From a bacterium D16-36 (lineage in GTDB: Bacteria > Bacillota > Clostridia > Lachnospirales > Lachnospiraceae), in assembly GCA_003611745.1 (NCBI GenBank), contig RAYF01000027.1:1-42199 (forward strand): a DNA stretch of 42,199 nt, in the 5' to 3' direction. A program made the position numbers and the translations under genes. Below, piece after piece: positions 26,167 through 35,044 of this stretch (the stretch's first letter is position 1; every line of letters begins with the position of its first letter). The notes under the pieces are model-generated. The model saw only the letters and a program-made list of their open reading frames with translations, was not told the origin of the DNA and ran no database searches.

Positions 26167-28038
26167 TTACCGCTCCTTCTGATAAATGTGATAACAGTTC
26201 TTGCCACCATTCTTAGAACGATACAGCGCACTGTCTGCCATCTTATAAATGGTTTCAAAATCCTGCCCAAAATCAGGGGCGATTGCAATACCAACACTGC
26301 TTGTAATATCAATCGATACACTTCCATTTGTATAAGTCCGCCGATTTACCTCACAGATTTTTTCAGCTTTTTTCTTTATATAACTAAGCAGGCTCTCTTC
26401 ATCAAATGCATCATAGGATGCACAGACAGCGAACTCATCACCGCCGAGGCGGCCTACATATGCGTTATTAGAAAAAATTTCTGTCAGCTTGTTCGCTGTG
26501 TCAACAATCGCATTGTCTCCATAAATATGACCAAGTTTATCATTTACATTTTTAAAATTATCTAAATCCACCATAAAGAAGATATAGTGCGTGTCTCCCC
26601 CCTGTATCTCCTTCAGGCATTTCGTCACCTTTTCTTCCATGGTTTTTTTATTTAAGATACCAGTTAAGAGGTCGTTTTCCGCCCTCTGTACTAAATCTTT
26701 CTCCTCCGCAATCTTCTGGTCTGCACTTTCTATCTTTCCGATAAATTTCACATTCTGCCCTGAATGTACGTCCTTGACCAATATACCAGACACTCGGAAC
26801 CACCCATAAGTATCGTCTGTAAAATTCTTAATCCTTATCTCTGACAGGAACTGTTTGGTTTCATCATCATAAAAGCGGTGGATTCTGCCACGTATGGAGC
26901 GGTCATCCTCATGGACATACTGATACACATCATAAACTTCCTCCCCGCGGAGCGTTTCAATCTCTTTGCCAAACATCTCCAGCGTATCTCCATAAACCCG
27001 GAACCTTTTTGGCTCAAACTGAAACTCAAACACGACAGCTTTCTCCATAGAATCCAGAATAGCATACCGCTTCAGGGCATCGCCATTTATCTTATCCCTG
27101 TGGTTTAACAGGACAAAAACTACAAGCAGAAGAATACCGAAAACAGCAAATGCAATCATATAGAGTTTTGTGCCGGTTCCCATCGATGTCCCATAACTCT
27201 CTAATTCTTTCTCCCCTTCCGCAAAACCGATATACCAGCCGCCATACATACTTGGATGCAGTGCCATCAAGTAATCACTTCCACTGTACTGGTGATGAAA
27301 TGTAAATTTATCCTGTTTTGCCACTTTACGCTCAATATCAGAAACAGAGTCAATGCCTCCAGACACATCCCCATTGCCTATATATGTAAAAAAGTTATTT
27401 GCTTTACCGCCCAAAATCCCATTAAACTTCTTACCCTTTGTAACGTAATTTCCTTTAGAAGACACAAGAAAAGCACACCCCATCTGGGAATATCCCCACT
27501 GATCCATCAGGGCATTCAAATCAGCAATCGGCACTGTCCCCACTACAATACTTGACACCTTGCCATTTAATTCAATCGGCACTGCAAGCAGGACTGCTGC
27601 CTTTTCATACTGGTCATAAATCATATCACTGTACACGACAGGCTTTTTATCATAAACCAAAGTCTCCAGCAGGCCCGCCTGTCCCAGATTTAAAGTGATA
27701 CGGTCGCCATATTCCTGCGCCCCTTGCACTGTCAAAATAGAGAGTGAGCTAAATAATGGTTTATATCCCTTTAGCAATTCCTGCACCGAATCAGAGTTCT
27801 GGTTAATAGCAATATTGGCCTCTTTGCCTAACTGCCTCAAATGGTTCAGGCTGCTCTCAATCTTACTATCGAAATAAGCTGCAAAAATTTCTGCATTGTT
27901 TGAAAGATTTTCCTCTGCAATTCTGGCGTTACTTGATTTGACATCCCCTTTCATCGAGGAAATCCAAAGTGCGCCAACAACAATTACCACAAACAATAGT
28001 ATGTATATTCTTTCGCAGCTCCAAAATGTCTTTTTCAT
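26167..28038 (-). CDS. Membrane diguanylate cyclase (dCache-PAS-GGDEF)
   Basis: 623 residues. The ATG at 28038 follows GGAGG by 6 nt; upstream in-frame starts lack a ribosome site. One helix at 11-28, an extracellular double-Cache-like sensor (about 30-285), a second helix at 292-311, a PAS-like domain (about 325-440) and a C-terminal GGDEF domain (about 450-620) with intact GGDEF at 532-536 (RLGGDEFAV) and DLDNFKNVND. There is no RxxD inhibitory I-site in the usual place before GGDEF, where the residues are NNAYVGR. It should make c-di-GMP from two GTP in response to an extracellular ligand. First gene of the c-di-GMP operon. Confidence 0.95.
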   Translation of the reverse strand: MKKTFWSCERIYILLFVVIVVGALWISSMKGDVKSSNARIAEENLSNNAEIFAAYFDSKIESSLNHLRQLGKEANIAINQNSDSVQELLKGYKPLFSSLSILTVQGAQEYGDRITLNLGQAGLLETLVYDKKPVVYSDMIYDQYEKAAVLLAVPIELNGKVSSIVVGTVPIADLNALMDQWGYSQMGCAFLVSSKGNYVTKGKKFNGILGGKANNFFTYIGNGDVSGGIDSVSDIERKVAKQDKFTFHHQYSGSDYLMALHPSMYGGWYIGFAEGEKELESYGTSMGTGTKLYMIAFAVFGILLLVVFVLLNHRDKINGDALKRYAILDSMEKAVVFEFQFEPKRFRVYGDTLEMFGKEIETLRGEEVYDVYQYVHEDDRSIRGRIHRFYDDETKQFLSEIRIKNFTDDTYGWFRVSGILVKDVHSGQNVKFIGKIESADQKIAEEKDLVQRAENDLLTGILNKKTMEEKVTKCLKEIQGGDTHYIFFMVDLDNFKNVNDKLGHIYGDNAIVDTANKLTEIFSNNAYVGRLGGDEFAVCASYDAFDEESLLSYIKKKAEKICEVNRRTYTNGSVSIDITSSVGIAIAPDFGQDFETIYKMADSALYRSKNGGKNCYHIYQKER

Positions 28039-28137
28039 GTTAATCCTCCATGCCGCCCTTGGCGGCTCAACTAGTAAGGAAATCAAATCCTACCACAAAC
28101 CCTCGTAAATTTTACCCAAACAAAAATATCCACCGAG

Positions 28138-28146
28138 ATTATAACA
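28138..28146 (-). promoter_or_regulatory. Candidate extended -10 promoter of the c-di-GMP operon
   Basis: The minus strand reads TGTTATAAT (TGn plus consensus TATAAT) about 100 nt upstream of the cyclase start. The -35 is poor. It lies just past the trp operon terminator. Confidence 0.5.
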
Positions 28147-28176
28147 CAATTTATCGCAAAATACCATACCACAGCC

Positions 28177-28204
28177 AAAAAAAGGCACAGACTCCGTCTG
28201 TGCC
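28177..28204 (-). terminator. trp operon terminator (GGCACAGAC family)
   Basis: GGCACAGAC (28184-28192) and GTCTGTGCC (28196-28204) form a perfect 9-bp stem with a 3-nt loop, followed on the minus strand by seven T. It lies 25 nt after the trpA stop. Its core matches the hairpins at 7669 and 12774. Confidence 0.92.
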
Positions 28205-28228
28205 ACTGTGCCCTTACAACCATTAAAC

Positions 28229-29005
28229 TCAGGCATGAGCTATCCCTGATACCATTTCCTCTACATATTTCCGAAGCTCCGGTCCTGCCTCTTCCCCGTA
28301 TTCTGCAATAATCCTGACAATTGCACTTCCAATAATTACACCATCGGCTATTGCCGAATAGTCCGCTACCTGCTCTTTTGTATTGATACCAAAACCTATT
28401 GCTGTCGGCGTATCAGTCACACTCCTGATAATTCCCACAATCTCCCCCACATCCATCGTAATCTCGCTTCTCGCGCCGGTAACCCCCATGGAGGAAACAA
28501 CATAGATAAAGCCGGTTGCCTCCTTCACTACCATCTCAATGCGCTCTCTGGAAGTCGGCGCTACCATGGTAATAATATCAATACCACATTTTGATGCCGC
28601 AGGCAGGATTTCCTCTTTTTCCTCAAACGGAAGGTCTGGAATAATCACGCCGTCCACCCCGCACTCTTCGCAGCGCCCACAGAATTTTTCATATCCGTAT
28701 TTGTAAATAGTATTCAGGTATGCCAGAAATACCAGCGGAATTTCTGTCTTTTCACGGATAGAGATCACCACTTCAAAAATGCCATCCATCGTACATCCGG
28801 CAGACAGGGAGCGTATATTCGCTTCCTGAATCACTGGCCCATCCGCTATCGGATCAGAAAAAGGAACCCCGATTTCTATCAGGGAGGCTCCCGCCCTCTC
28901 CATCTCCAGCACAAATTCCTCTGTCTTCCCCAGAGTCGGGTCCCCCGCTGTCAGAAACCCAATAAAAGCTTTTTTATCCTCGAACGCCTTATATATCCTA
29001 CTCAT
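28229..29005 (-). CDS. trpA: Tryptophan synthase alpha subunit
   Basis: 258 residues. The ATG at 29005 overlaps the trpB stop by 8 nt behind GGGGGA. It cleaves indole-3-glycerol phosphate to indole and glyceraldehyde 3-phosphate and passes indole to TrpB. The TIM barrel shows catalytic Glu44 in [12 protein letters not shown] and the catalytic Asp in [11 protein letters not shown]. The phosphate-binding GFGINTKEQ and GVIIGSAIV follow. Last gene of the operon. Confidence 0.97.
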   Translation of the reverse strand: MSRIYKAFEDKKAFIGFLTAGDPTLGKTEEFVLEMERAGASLIEIGVPFSDPIADGPVIQEANIRSLSAGCTMDGIFEVVISIREKTEIPLVFLAYLNTIYKYGYEKFCGRCEECGVDGVIIPDLPFEEKEEILPAASKCGIDIITMVAPTSRERIEMVVKEATGFIYVVSSMGVTGARSEITMDVGEIVGIIRSVTDTPTAIGFGINTKEQVADYSAIADGVIIGSAIVRIIAEYGEEAGPELRKYVEEMVSGIAHA

Positions 29006-30182
29006 GTAAATCAATCCCCCTGTATCTTGCTATAGCTGCCACGTCTTTATCGCCGCGCCCGGAAAGCGTGCAGATTATAATCTGCCCCTTATCCATCTCT
29101 GGCGCAATTTTCATCAAATGTGCCACGGCATGGGAGCTTTCAATCGCAGCAATAATCCCTTCCTCCCTTGCAATATATTCAAATGCCTGCACCGCCTCCT
29201 CGTCCGTAACCGGCACATACTCTGCCCTGCCAATGTCTTTTAAATAGGCATGTTCCGGGCCTACGCCCGGATAATCAAGCCCTGCAGAGATGGAATATAC
29301 CGGTGCAATCTGCCCATACTCATCCTGACAGAAATAAGACTTCATGCCATGGAAAACACCTTCCGTCCCAACCGCCATAGTCGCTGCTGTCTTATCCGTG
29401 TCTACGCCGTGCCCTGCCGCCTCGCATCCAATCAGGCGGACATCCTTGTCATCAATAAATTCATAAAAAGAACCCATCGCATTGCTGCCGCCGCCGACAC
29501 ATGCCATCACAACATCCGGCAGCCGGCCCTCCACCGCAAGAATCTGCTCTCTGGCCTCCCTGCTGATAATGCTCTGGAAATCCCTTACGATCATCGGAAA
29601 TGGATGCGGTCCCATAACAGAGCCAAGGACATACAATGTGTCATCCACCCTTGCCGTCCATTCCCTCATACACGCATTGACTGCATCCTTAAGTGTCATT
29701 GTCCCACTCTCCACCGCGTGGACCTTGGCGCCAAGAAGCTCCATGCGGTATACGTTCAATGCCTGACGGACGGTATCTTCTTTGCCCATATAAATCTCAC
29801 ATTCCATATCAAGAAGCGCTGCCGCTGTCGCAGTGGCAACGCCATGCTGCCCTGCACCCGTTTCGGCAATCACTCTGGTCTTGCCCATCTTCTTTGCAAG
29901 AAGCACCTGCCCTAAGACATTATTAATCTTATGGGAGCCGGTATGGTTTAAATCCTCACGCTTAAAGTAAATTTTTGCGCCACCCAAATCCCTTGTCATC
30001 TTCTCCGCAAAATATAATAGAGACGGCCTGCCGGCATATTCCCTGTTCAGCGTATCAAGTTCCTTCACAAACTCCGCATCATTCTTGAAATGCTCATAGG
30101 CATCTTCCAGTTTATGAATCTCGTTCATAAGAGTCTCTGGTATATACTGCCCTCCATGTTTTCCATATCTTCCTTTACTCAT
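28998..30182 (-). CDS. trpB: Tryptophan synthase beta subunit
   Basis: 394 residues; the ATG at 30182 follows GGAG by 7 nt. PLP enzyme joining indole and serine. The PLP lysine lies in [14 protein letters not shown], the catalytic Glu in AETGAGQHG, and the phosphate-binding glycine loop is [10 protein letters not shown]. TrpB1 type: it has the alpha-contact region and is paired with trpA. The 104-nt gap to trpC has no room for trpF. Confidence 0.98.
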   Translation of the reverse strand: MSKGRYGKHGGQYIPETLMNEIHKLEDAYEHFKNDAEFVKELDTLNREYAGRPSLLYFAEKMTRDLGGAKIYFKREDLNHTGSHKINNVLGQVLLAKKMGKTRVIAETGAGQHGVATATAAALLDMECEIYMGKEDTVRQALNVYRMELLGAKVHAVESGTMTLKDAVNACMREWTARVDDTLYVLGSVMGPHPFPMIVRDFQSIISREAREQILAVEGRLPDVVMACVGGGSNAMGSFYEFIDDKDVRLIGCEAAGHGVDTDKTAATMAVGTEGVFHGMKSYFCQDEYGQIAPVYSISAGLDYPGVGPEHAYLKDIGRAEYVPVTDEEAVQAFEYIAREEGIIAAIESSHAVAHLMKIAPEMDKGQIIICTLSGRGDKDVAAIARYRGIDLHE

Positions 30183-30286
30183 CTCTACTCTCCAATCTGA
30201 CTTTTTGTTTCACTGCCATGTAAACCCTCCCAGTACACCCTAAAAATATTACAGCAGCTTCTTTATACTAGTATAATCCAATTTAA

Positions 30287-31075
30287 TTACCTTCCGGCTG
30301 CTGCCAGTTCAGCAAATCTCTCTCTAATATCGCCCGCACGCATCATAGTTTCCCCAATCAACGCGGCATCCACCCTGTGTTGTGCCAATTCCCTGATATC
30401 CTCCGGACTGCCAATTCCGCTCTCAGATACAAAGATTATTTCATCCGGCACCAGCCCCCGCAGACGGATGCTGTTTCTAATATCTACAGAAAATGTCTTC
30501 AAATCACGGTTGTTAACCCCGATTACCCTCGCGCCTGCCAAAACCGCCTGCCGTATCTCCGCCTCATCATGTGCTTCCACCAGGGCAGACAGCCCAAGGG
30601 AATCAGCTATGCCGATATAGCGTTCCAGCGTCTCCTCCTCCAAAAGCGAACATATCAGAAGCACCGCTGAGGCTCCTATTATCTTCGCCTCATATATCAT
30701 ATATTCATCCACCGTAAAGTCTTTGCGCAGGAGGGGCAGGGAAACCGTCTCATGTATTCTGGACAAATATTCATCCGCCCCCTGAAAATAAAACGGCTCT
30801 GTCAGCACAGACACTGCCGCAGCCCCCGCCTCCTCATAAGTTTTCGCAATCTCACAATACGGAAAATCCTCTGCAATCAACCCCTTAGACGGGGATGCCC
30901 TCTTCACCTCACAGATAAAAGAGACGCCCTCCCCCTTCAAAGCCTTTTCAAATGGAAATCCGGTATCGGTCCCCATAGCAAGGGCCTCCCTTTTTATCTG
31001 CTCCAAAGGCTTTTCCTTCTTGTTCTCCATCACCCTCTGTTTCGTCTTTTCTGCAATTTCCACTAAAATATTCAT
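30287..31075 (-). CDS. trpC: Indole-3-glycerol phosphate synthase
   Basis: 262 residues from the ATG at 31075, which follows GGGAG by 6 nt. A single-domain TrpC: FICEVKRASPSKG, DFTVDEYMIYEAKIIGASAVLLI, GVNNRDLKTF, SESGI and ALIGETMM. It ends after the IGPS barrel, so it is not a TrpC-TrpF fusion. It closes the indole ring from CdRP, yet the gene for the preceding isomerase (trpF) is not in the operon. Confidence 0.97.
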   Translation of the reverse strand: MNILVEIAEKTKQRVMENKKEKPLEQIKREALAMGTDTGFPFEKALKGEGVSFICEVKRASPSKGLIAEDFPYCEIAKTYEEAGAAAVSVLTEPFYFQGADEYLSRIHETVSLPLLRKDFTVDEYMIYEAKIIGASAVLLICSLLEEETLERYIGIADSLGLSALVEAHDEAEIRQAVLAGARVIGVNNRDLKTFSVDIRNSIRLRGLVPDEIIFVSESGIGSPEDIRELAQHRVDAALIGETMMRAGDIRERFAELAAAGR

Positions 31076-31162
31076 AATCTCTCCCATACTATGATGTTGG
31101 GGCAAAAGGTATTCCCCCCCCAACTGATGCCACAGATTGTTATCTGCTTTTAACCCTGCATG

Positions 31163-32170
31163 CTATGCATTTGTCAAGCTGATCAACCTGTCAAGCTGTT
31201 CCATCGCAGCTCCGTTTAACATAACCGTCTCCGCTTTGGCAATCCCCTCGCCTACTGTAAGGTTCCCGTCCGCAATGGAAATCGCTGCACCGGCATTGAT
31301 CAGCACTGCGTCAAATTTTGCACCGCGCCTGCCAGACAAAATCTCTCTGGCAATCTGTGCGTTTTCCGCCGGGCTGCCTCCCAGAAGCTCTTCCTTCCTG
31401 CAGCGTTTCAGCCCAAACTGCTCCGGTGTGATTTCATAAGTGGAAAATCTGCCGTCCCGCACTTCGCAGACTTTTGACGGCGCACTGAGAGAAATCTCAT
31501 CCATCTTATCCATCCCATAGACTACCATTGCCCTCTTCACCCCAAGATTATGCAGCACATGTGCCTGCTGCTCCACAAGGTTTTCATCATAAACACCAAG
31601 AAGCATCTGCGTCGCACCCGCCGGATTCGCAATCGGCCCCAGTATATTAAATAATGTCCTGATGCCGATTTCCCTCCTCACACCACCGACAAAACGCATC
31701 GCAGTATGGTATTTCTGTGCAAACAGAAAACAAAGGTTAATTTCATCAAGTATCTGCTCACTCCTGCTGGCGTCCACATCTATCTTCACCCCAAGGGCCT
31801 CAAGGCAATCCGCTGTACCGCATTTACTGCTCGCTGCCCTGTTTCCATGCTTTGCCACAGGATAGCCCGCTGCCGAAGTGACAAGGGATGACACCGTAGA
31901 AATATTAAACGTATTGGCACCGTCCCCTCCGGTTCCCACAATCTCCAGAACATCCCTGTCATTGTGGAAAGCCTCACAGTGGGCACGCATAACCTTTGCC
32001 GCAGCCGCAATCTCCTCTACCGTCTCCCCCCTTACTGCAAGCGCTGTCAAAAATGACGCCTTCTGTGCGTCTGTCGCCTCCCCTGTCATAATTTCATCCA
32101 TAACCTGTTCCATCATATCATATGTCAGGTCCTTTTTATCCATTAAAATACTAATCGCTTCTCTAATCAT
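31163..32170 (-). CDS. trpD: Anthranilate phosphoribosyltransferase
   Basis: 335 residues; the ATG at 32170 is one base after the trpG stop, with GGGGG 8 nt upstream. It transfers phosphoribose from PRPP to anthranilate. Motifs: [17 protein letters not shown] (PRPP loop), [36 protein letters not shown]. It is separate from the trpG amidotransferase, so there is no fusion. Confidence 0.97.
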   Translation of the reverse strand: MIREAISILMDKKDLTYDMMEQVMDEIMTGEATDAQKASFLTALAVRGETVEEIAAAAKVMRAHCEAFHNDRDVLEIVGTGGDGANTFNISTVSSLVTSAAGYPVAKHGNRAASSKCGTADCLEALGVKIDVDASRSEQILDEINLCFLFAQKYHTAMRFVGGVRREIGIRTLFNILGPIANPAGATQMLLGVYDENLVEQQAHVLHNLGVKRAMVVYGMDKMDEISLSAPSKVCEVRDGRFSTYEITPEQFGLKRCRKEELLGGSPAENAQIAREILSGRRGAKFDAVLINAGAAISIADGNLTVGEGIAKAETVMLNGAAMEQLDRLISLTNA

Positions 32171-32171
32171 A

Positions 32172-32744
32172 TTAATTTCCCCCTCCTATAAAATTCTCCA
32201 ACATTATTTTTCCTTTTGGAGTCAGAATTGACTCAGGGTGGAATTGAAGCCCGTATATCTCATACTGCCTATGGCTGACAGCCATAACCTCGCCATCCTC
32301 CGTAGCGGCTGTCACTTCCAGACAGTCTGGAATGGTATCTTTTCGTGCAGTCAGGGAATGGTACCTTGCTGCAGCCGTCTCCCCGCCCAGACCGCGGAAT
32401 ATCCTGCAGCCCTCCGAAATCCTGATGATTGACTGCTTTCCATGCATAAGCTCTTTTGCATAGGATATGCTTGCGCCAAAAACCTCACAAATCGCCTGAT
32501 GCCCCAGACAGACACCAAGAATCGGCACCTTCCCTTTCAAGGTATTGATTACTTCCTCACAGACACCTGCATCTGCGGGCCTTCCAGGCCCCGGTGAAAT
32601 AATAATATGCGATGCCCCCATCTCCTCTATCTGCCCCGCCGTATACTCATCATTGCGGATTACCCTGATATTCGGATAAATACTGCCGATTAGCTGGTAC
32701 AGGTTGTAAGAAAAACTGTCATAATTATCTATTAAAAGAATCAT
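32172..32744 (-). CDS. trpG: Anthranilate synthase, glutamine amidotransferase subunit
   Basis: 190 residues; the ATG at 32744 overlaps the trpE ribosome region (GGAGGTGATG), one base after the trpE stop. Class I GATase: nucleophile Cys in LGVCLGHQ, oxyanion region [12 protein letters not shown], and the His-Glu pair in FHPESI. It supplies ammonia to TrpE. It could also serve PabB, but no pab genes are here. Confidence 0.96.
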   Translation of the reverse strand: MILLIDNYDSFSYNLYQLIGSIYPNIRVIRNDEYTAGQIEEMGASHIIISPGPGRPADAGVCEEVINTLKGKVPILGVCLGHQAICEVFGASISYAKELMHGKQSIIRISEGCRIFRGLGGETAAARYHSLTARKDTIPDCLEVTAATEDGEVMAVSHRQYEIYGLQFHPESILTPKGKIMLENFIGGGN

Positions 32745-34202
32745 TCACATCACCTCCTGCCCTTTTTCGACAGCATCCATCACTGCCCTAGCCTTATTAA
32801 TACATTCCCTATATTCATTTTCCGGCACGCTGTCCGCCACGATTCCCGCCCCGGAACGCACAAACACTTTGCCGTTTTTCTTGTATGCAGTACGGATGGC
32901 AATACAGGTATCAAGATTTCCTGTAAAATCTATATACCCTATCGCGCCGCCGTAAATACCGCGCTTGTTGTTCTCCAGCTCATTGATTATCTCCATGGCA
33001 CGGATTTTCGGGGCCCCCGAAAGCGTCCCGGCGGGAAGTACCGCATCAACAGCATCCAGACTGCACTTATCCTCCCTGATTGTCCCTCTGACCGTAGAGC
33101 CGATATGCATTACATGGGAATATTTCAGTATCTCCATATAATTTTCCACCTCTACCGTGCCGAACCGACTGATTTTTCCCAAATCATTCCTCCCAAGATC
33201 CACCAGCATATTGTGTTCTGAGCATTCTTTCTCATCTGCCAGAAGCTCCTTCTCCAGCCTGTCGTCCTCCTCCTTTGACGCCCCTCTCGGACGCGTCCCG
33301 GCCAGTGGAAATGTATGGAGCATTTCATTTTCCAGTTTTACCAGTGTCTCCGGTGAAGCTCCTGCGACCTCCATATCATCACTGCTGAAATAAAACATAT
33401 ACGGCGACGGATTAATTGTGCGCAGCAGGCGGTAGGCATTTAACAGGCTGCCCTCATAGTCAGCTTCCAGACGGTTTGAGAGCACCACCTGAAAAATATC
33501 CCCCTCGTAAATATAGTGCTTTGCCTTTTCAACCATCCGGCAGTACTCTTCCTCCGAAAAAAGCGGCCTGAACTTTGAAGTAATCTTTCCCGGCACGATA
33601 TCCACCGGCCTGCCGTACAGAATCAGATCAATAATCCCATCAATTTCCTCTATGCAGCGGCTGTACTCATTCTCCAAATCCTCTGTCCCTGCATTAGCGA
33701 TAATAAATATCTTTTGATGAAAATTATCAAATGCAATCACCTTGTCAAACAACATCAAATCAACATCCTTAAACCCTTCCACATCCTCCGCATCCAGATT
33801 CAGCTTAGGCTCGCTGTACTTAAGATAATCATAAGAAAAATATCCAACCAGCCCCCCGGTAAATGTCGGAAGCCCTTCCACTTTCGGGCTTTTGTATCTC
33901 TCAAGAACCTCTTTGATGTATTCCCCCGGATGGGCAGCCGGCCTTGTCTCTTCGCGGCCGTTACGGATAGTCATCTGCCCGTCCACGCAGGTAATTTCCA
34001 TCTTCGGATCATACCCCAGAAATGTATATCTGCCCCACTTTTCCTGATTTTCCACACTTTCCAGCATATAACAGTGCCTACTGGCTCCCTTCAATATACG
34101 CAGCACCTCTATCGGTGTCTTAAGGTCCGCCATAATCTCTTTGCTGACAGGCACTATCCGGTATCCCTCCGCCAACTCTGCCGCCTCCTGTAACGTAATC
34201 AT
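32745..34202 (-). CDS. trpE: Anthranilate synthase, aminase subunit
   Basis: 485 residues from the ATG at 34202, which follows GGGGAGG by 5-6 nt; the frame upstream to 34241 is leader. It converts chorismate to anthranilate. The N-terminal feedback-site region reads CYMLESVENQEKWGRYTFLG, with MLES matching the tryptophan-binding LLES element, so Trp feedback inhibition is likely. The catalytic part has FQVVLSNRLEADYEG, PSPYMFYFS, AGTRPRG, HNMLVDLGRNDLG, GTLSGAPKIRAMEII and IRTAYKKNGKVFVRSGAGIV. First gene after the T-box leader. Confidence 0.97.
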   Translation of the reverse strand: MITLQEAAELAEGYRIVPVSKEIMADLKTPIEVLRILKGASRHCYMLESVENQEKWGRYTFLGYDPKMEITCVDGQMTIRNGREETRPAAHPGEYIKEVLERYKSPKVEGLPTFTGGLVGYFSYDYLKYSEPKLNLDAEDVEGFKDVDLMLFDKVIAFDNFHQKIFIIANAGTEDLENEYSRCIEEIDGIIDLILYGRPVDIVPGKITSKFRPLFSEEEYCRMVEKAKHYIYEGDIFQVVLSNRLEADYEGSLLNAYRLLRTINPSPYMFYFSSDDMEVAGASPETLVKLENEMLHTFPLAGTRPRGASKEEDDRLEKELLADEKECSEHNMLVDLGRNDLGKISRFGTVEVENYMEILKYSHVMHIGSTVRGTIREDKCSLDAVDAVLPAGTLSGAPKIRAMEIINELENNKRGIYGGAIGYIDFTGNLDTCIAIRTAYKKNGKVFVRSGAGIVADSVPENEYRECINKARAVMDAVEKGQEVM

Positions 34203-34264
34203 ACTATCCTCCCCTTTCTGCCCCGCCAATTTTCTCAGCAACTGAGAACTTTGCTAATATAATC

Positions 34265-34291
34265 GAGTAGGGGAGATTTTCTTCCCTACTC
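34265..34291. promoter_or_regulatory. Extra hairpin between T-box terminator and trpE
   Basis: GAGTAGGG (34265-34272) pairs with CCCTACTC (34284-34291), an 8-bp stem with an 11-nt loop. It lies after the T-box terminator and about 60-90 nt before trpE. It has no T-run, so it may affect message stability or translation rather than termination. Confidence 0.5.
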
Positions 34292-34310
34292 ACTCGCGTG
34301 GGACGGATAC

Positions 34311-34615
34311 AAAAAAACGCCCTTGACTAACACAACATATCTGTTGGATTAGTCAAGGACGGTTAATATACCATAATATTACCGCGGTGCCACCTTGATT
34401 CATGGTTTCCCACACTCTTAGCGAAATACTAACATATTTCCGGCAACTAACGTATGCCCTACGTCATGGAATACTCGGAGTAATAGAATACTCTTTTGAC
34501 CATGCCCTCAGTGGTCCATTTGATAAACTGCATCTCTGCAGGTTTCCACCATACCCTGCTCTCTGGAAGCGCATCTTTTATCGTTATCTCCACTTCAACG
34601 GTTTAATATAAAATT
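34311..34615 (-). promoter_or_regulatory. T-box riboswitch, tryptophan-specific, controlling trpEGDCBA
   Basis: The minus strand carries the T-box sequence AATCAAGGTGGCACCGCGGT (34381-34400). Antiterminator: TCAAGG and CGGT flank a bulge beginning UGGC and pair with ACCG and CCTTGA downstream. Terminator: CCTTGACTAA/TTAGTCAAGG (34321-34330 with 34349-34358) followed by seven T (34311-34317). Both use the same CCTTGA segment, so they are exclusive. In Stem I the likely specifier is UGG (34516-34518, in AAATGGACCACTG), the Trp codon. The C after UGG in the bulge would pair with the G discriminator of bacterial tRNA-Trp. Uncharged tRNA-Trp should switch the operon on. Confidence 0.95.
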
Positions 34616-34628
34616 ATTACTGCTTTAC

Positions 34629-34656
34629 ATTATACTCACGGCATCTGATTTGTCAA
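34629..34656 (-). promoter_or_regulatory. trp operon promoter
   Basis: On the minus strand: consensus -35 TTGACA (34651-34656), a 16-nt spacer, consensus -10 TATAAT (34629-34634). It lies right after the DUF1292 gene and just before the T-box leader. Confidence 0.88.
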
Positions 34657-34665
34657 CCCCAAATT

Positions 34666-34971
34666 TCACTCTTTTTCAAAAGACATATTCCAAGCTCTGG
34701 TATCAAGGCACTCCTCATAAGCATCTGCCGCTGCATCATACTCTTCCTCGTCGTCTATGTCCTCTAATTCAAAATCGTCATCCCCCAGGGACTTCAGGCG
34801 GAATACATAATACTCCGTCACGTTCTCCACATCACCGGGAATCAGCGCAGCATAGAGCTTTCTGCCCACTGTGTAGATTTCATCTATATAAAAATCACGG
34901 TCTGTGCCATCTTCATCTGTCAATGTCACCACTGTCTCTTCAAATCCATACCCTGAATCTTCTTTTGCCAT
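34666..34971 (-). CDS. DUF1292 family protein (YrzB-like)
   Basis: 101 residues from the ATG at 34971 with GAGG just upstream; a GTG at 35001 is in frame but lies inside a strong hairpin. The protein is very acidic. It fits DUF1292: VVTLTDEDGTDRDFYIDEIYTVGRKLYAALIP, then EYYVFRLKSLGDDDFELEDIDDEEEYDAAADAYEE. The function is unknown. The family is widespread in Firmicutes, often near yrrK/mltG. Here it follows glmS across a hairpin. Confidence 0.88.
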   Translation of the reverse strand: MAKEDSGYGFEETVVTLTDEDGTDRDFYIDEIYTVGRKLYAALIPGDVENVTEYYVFRLKSLGDDDFELEDIDDEEEYDAAADAYEECLDTRAWNMSFEKE

Positions 34972-34989
34972 CTCCGCCTCATTTCTATT

Positions 34990-35038
34990 AGGAACTGTCA
35001 CAAAATGCTTTGATATATGACATTTTGTGACAGCTCCT
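34990..35038. repeat. Long hairpin between glmS and the DUF1292 gene
   Basis: AGGA-A-CTGTCACAAAATG (34990-35007) pairs with CATTTTGTGACAG-C-TCCT (35021-35038): 13 bp perfect, one mismatch, then 4 bp. No T-run on either strand. On the minus strand it starts TAAGGA..TGT and ends TGACA.TTCCTA, the same frame as the hairpin at 36972-37005. Confidence 0.75.
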
Positions 35039-35044
35039 TACCTG

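Noticed and set aside
28039-28176. c-di-GMP riboswitch before the c-di-GMP operon
   Set aside because: No GEMM-I or GEMM-II core is visible; the leader is AT-rich and about 95 nt long.
30183-30286. Hidden or split trpF between trpC and trpB
   Set aside because: 104 nt is too short and there is no isomerase motif; trpC also ends after its own domain.
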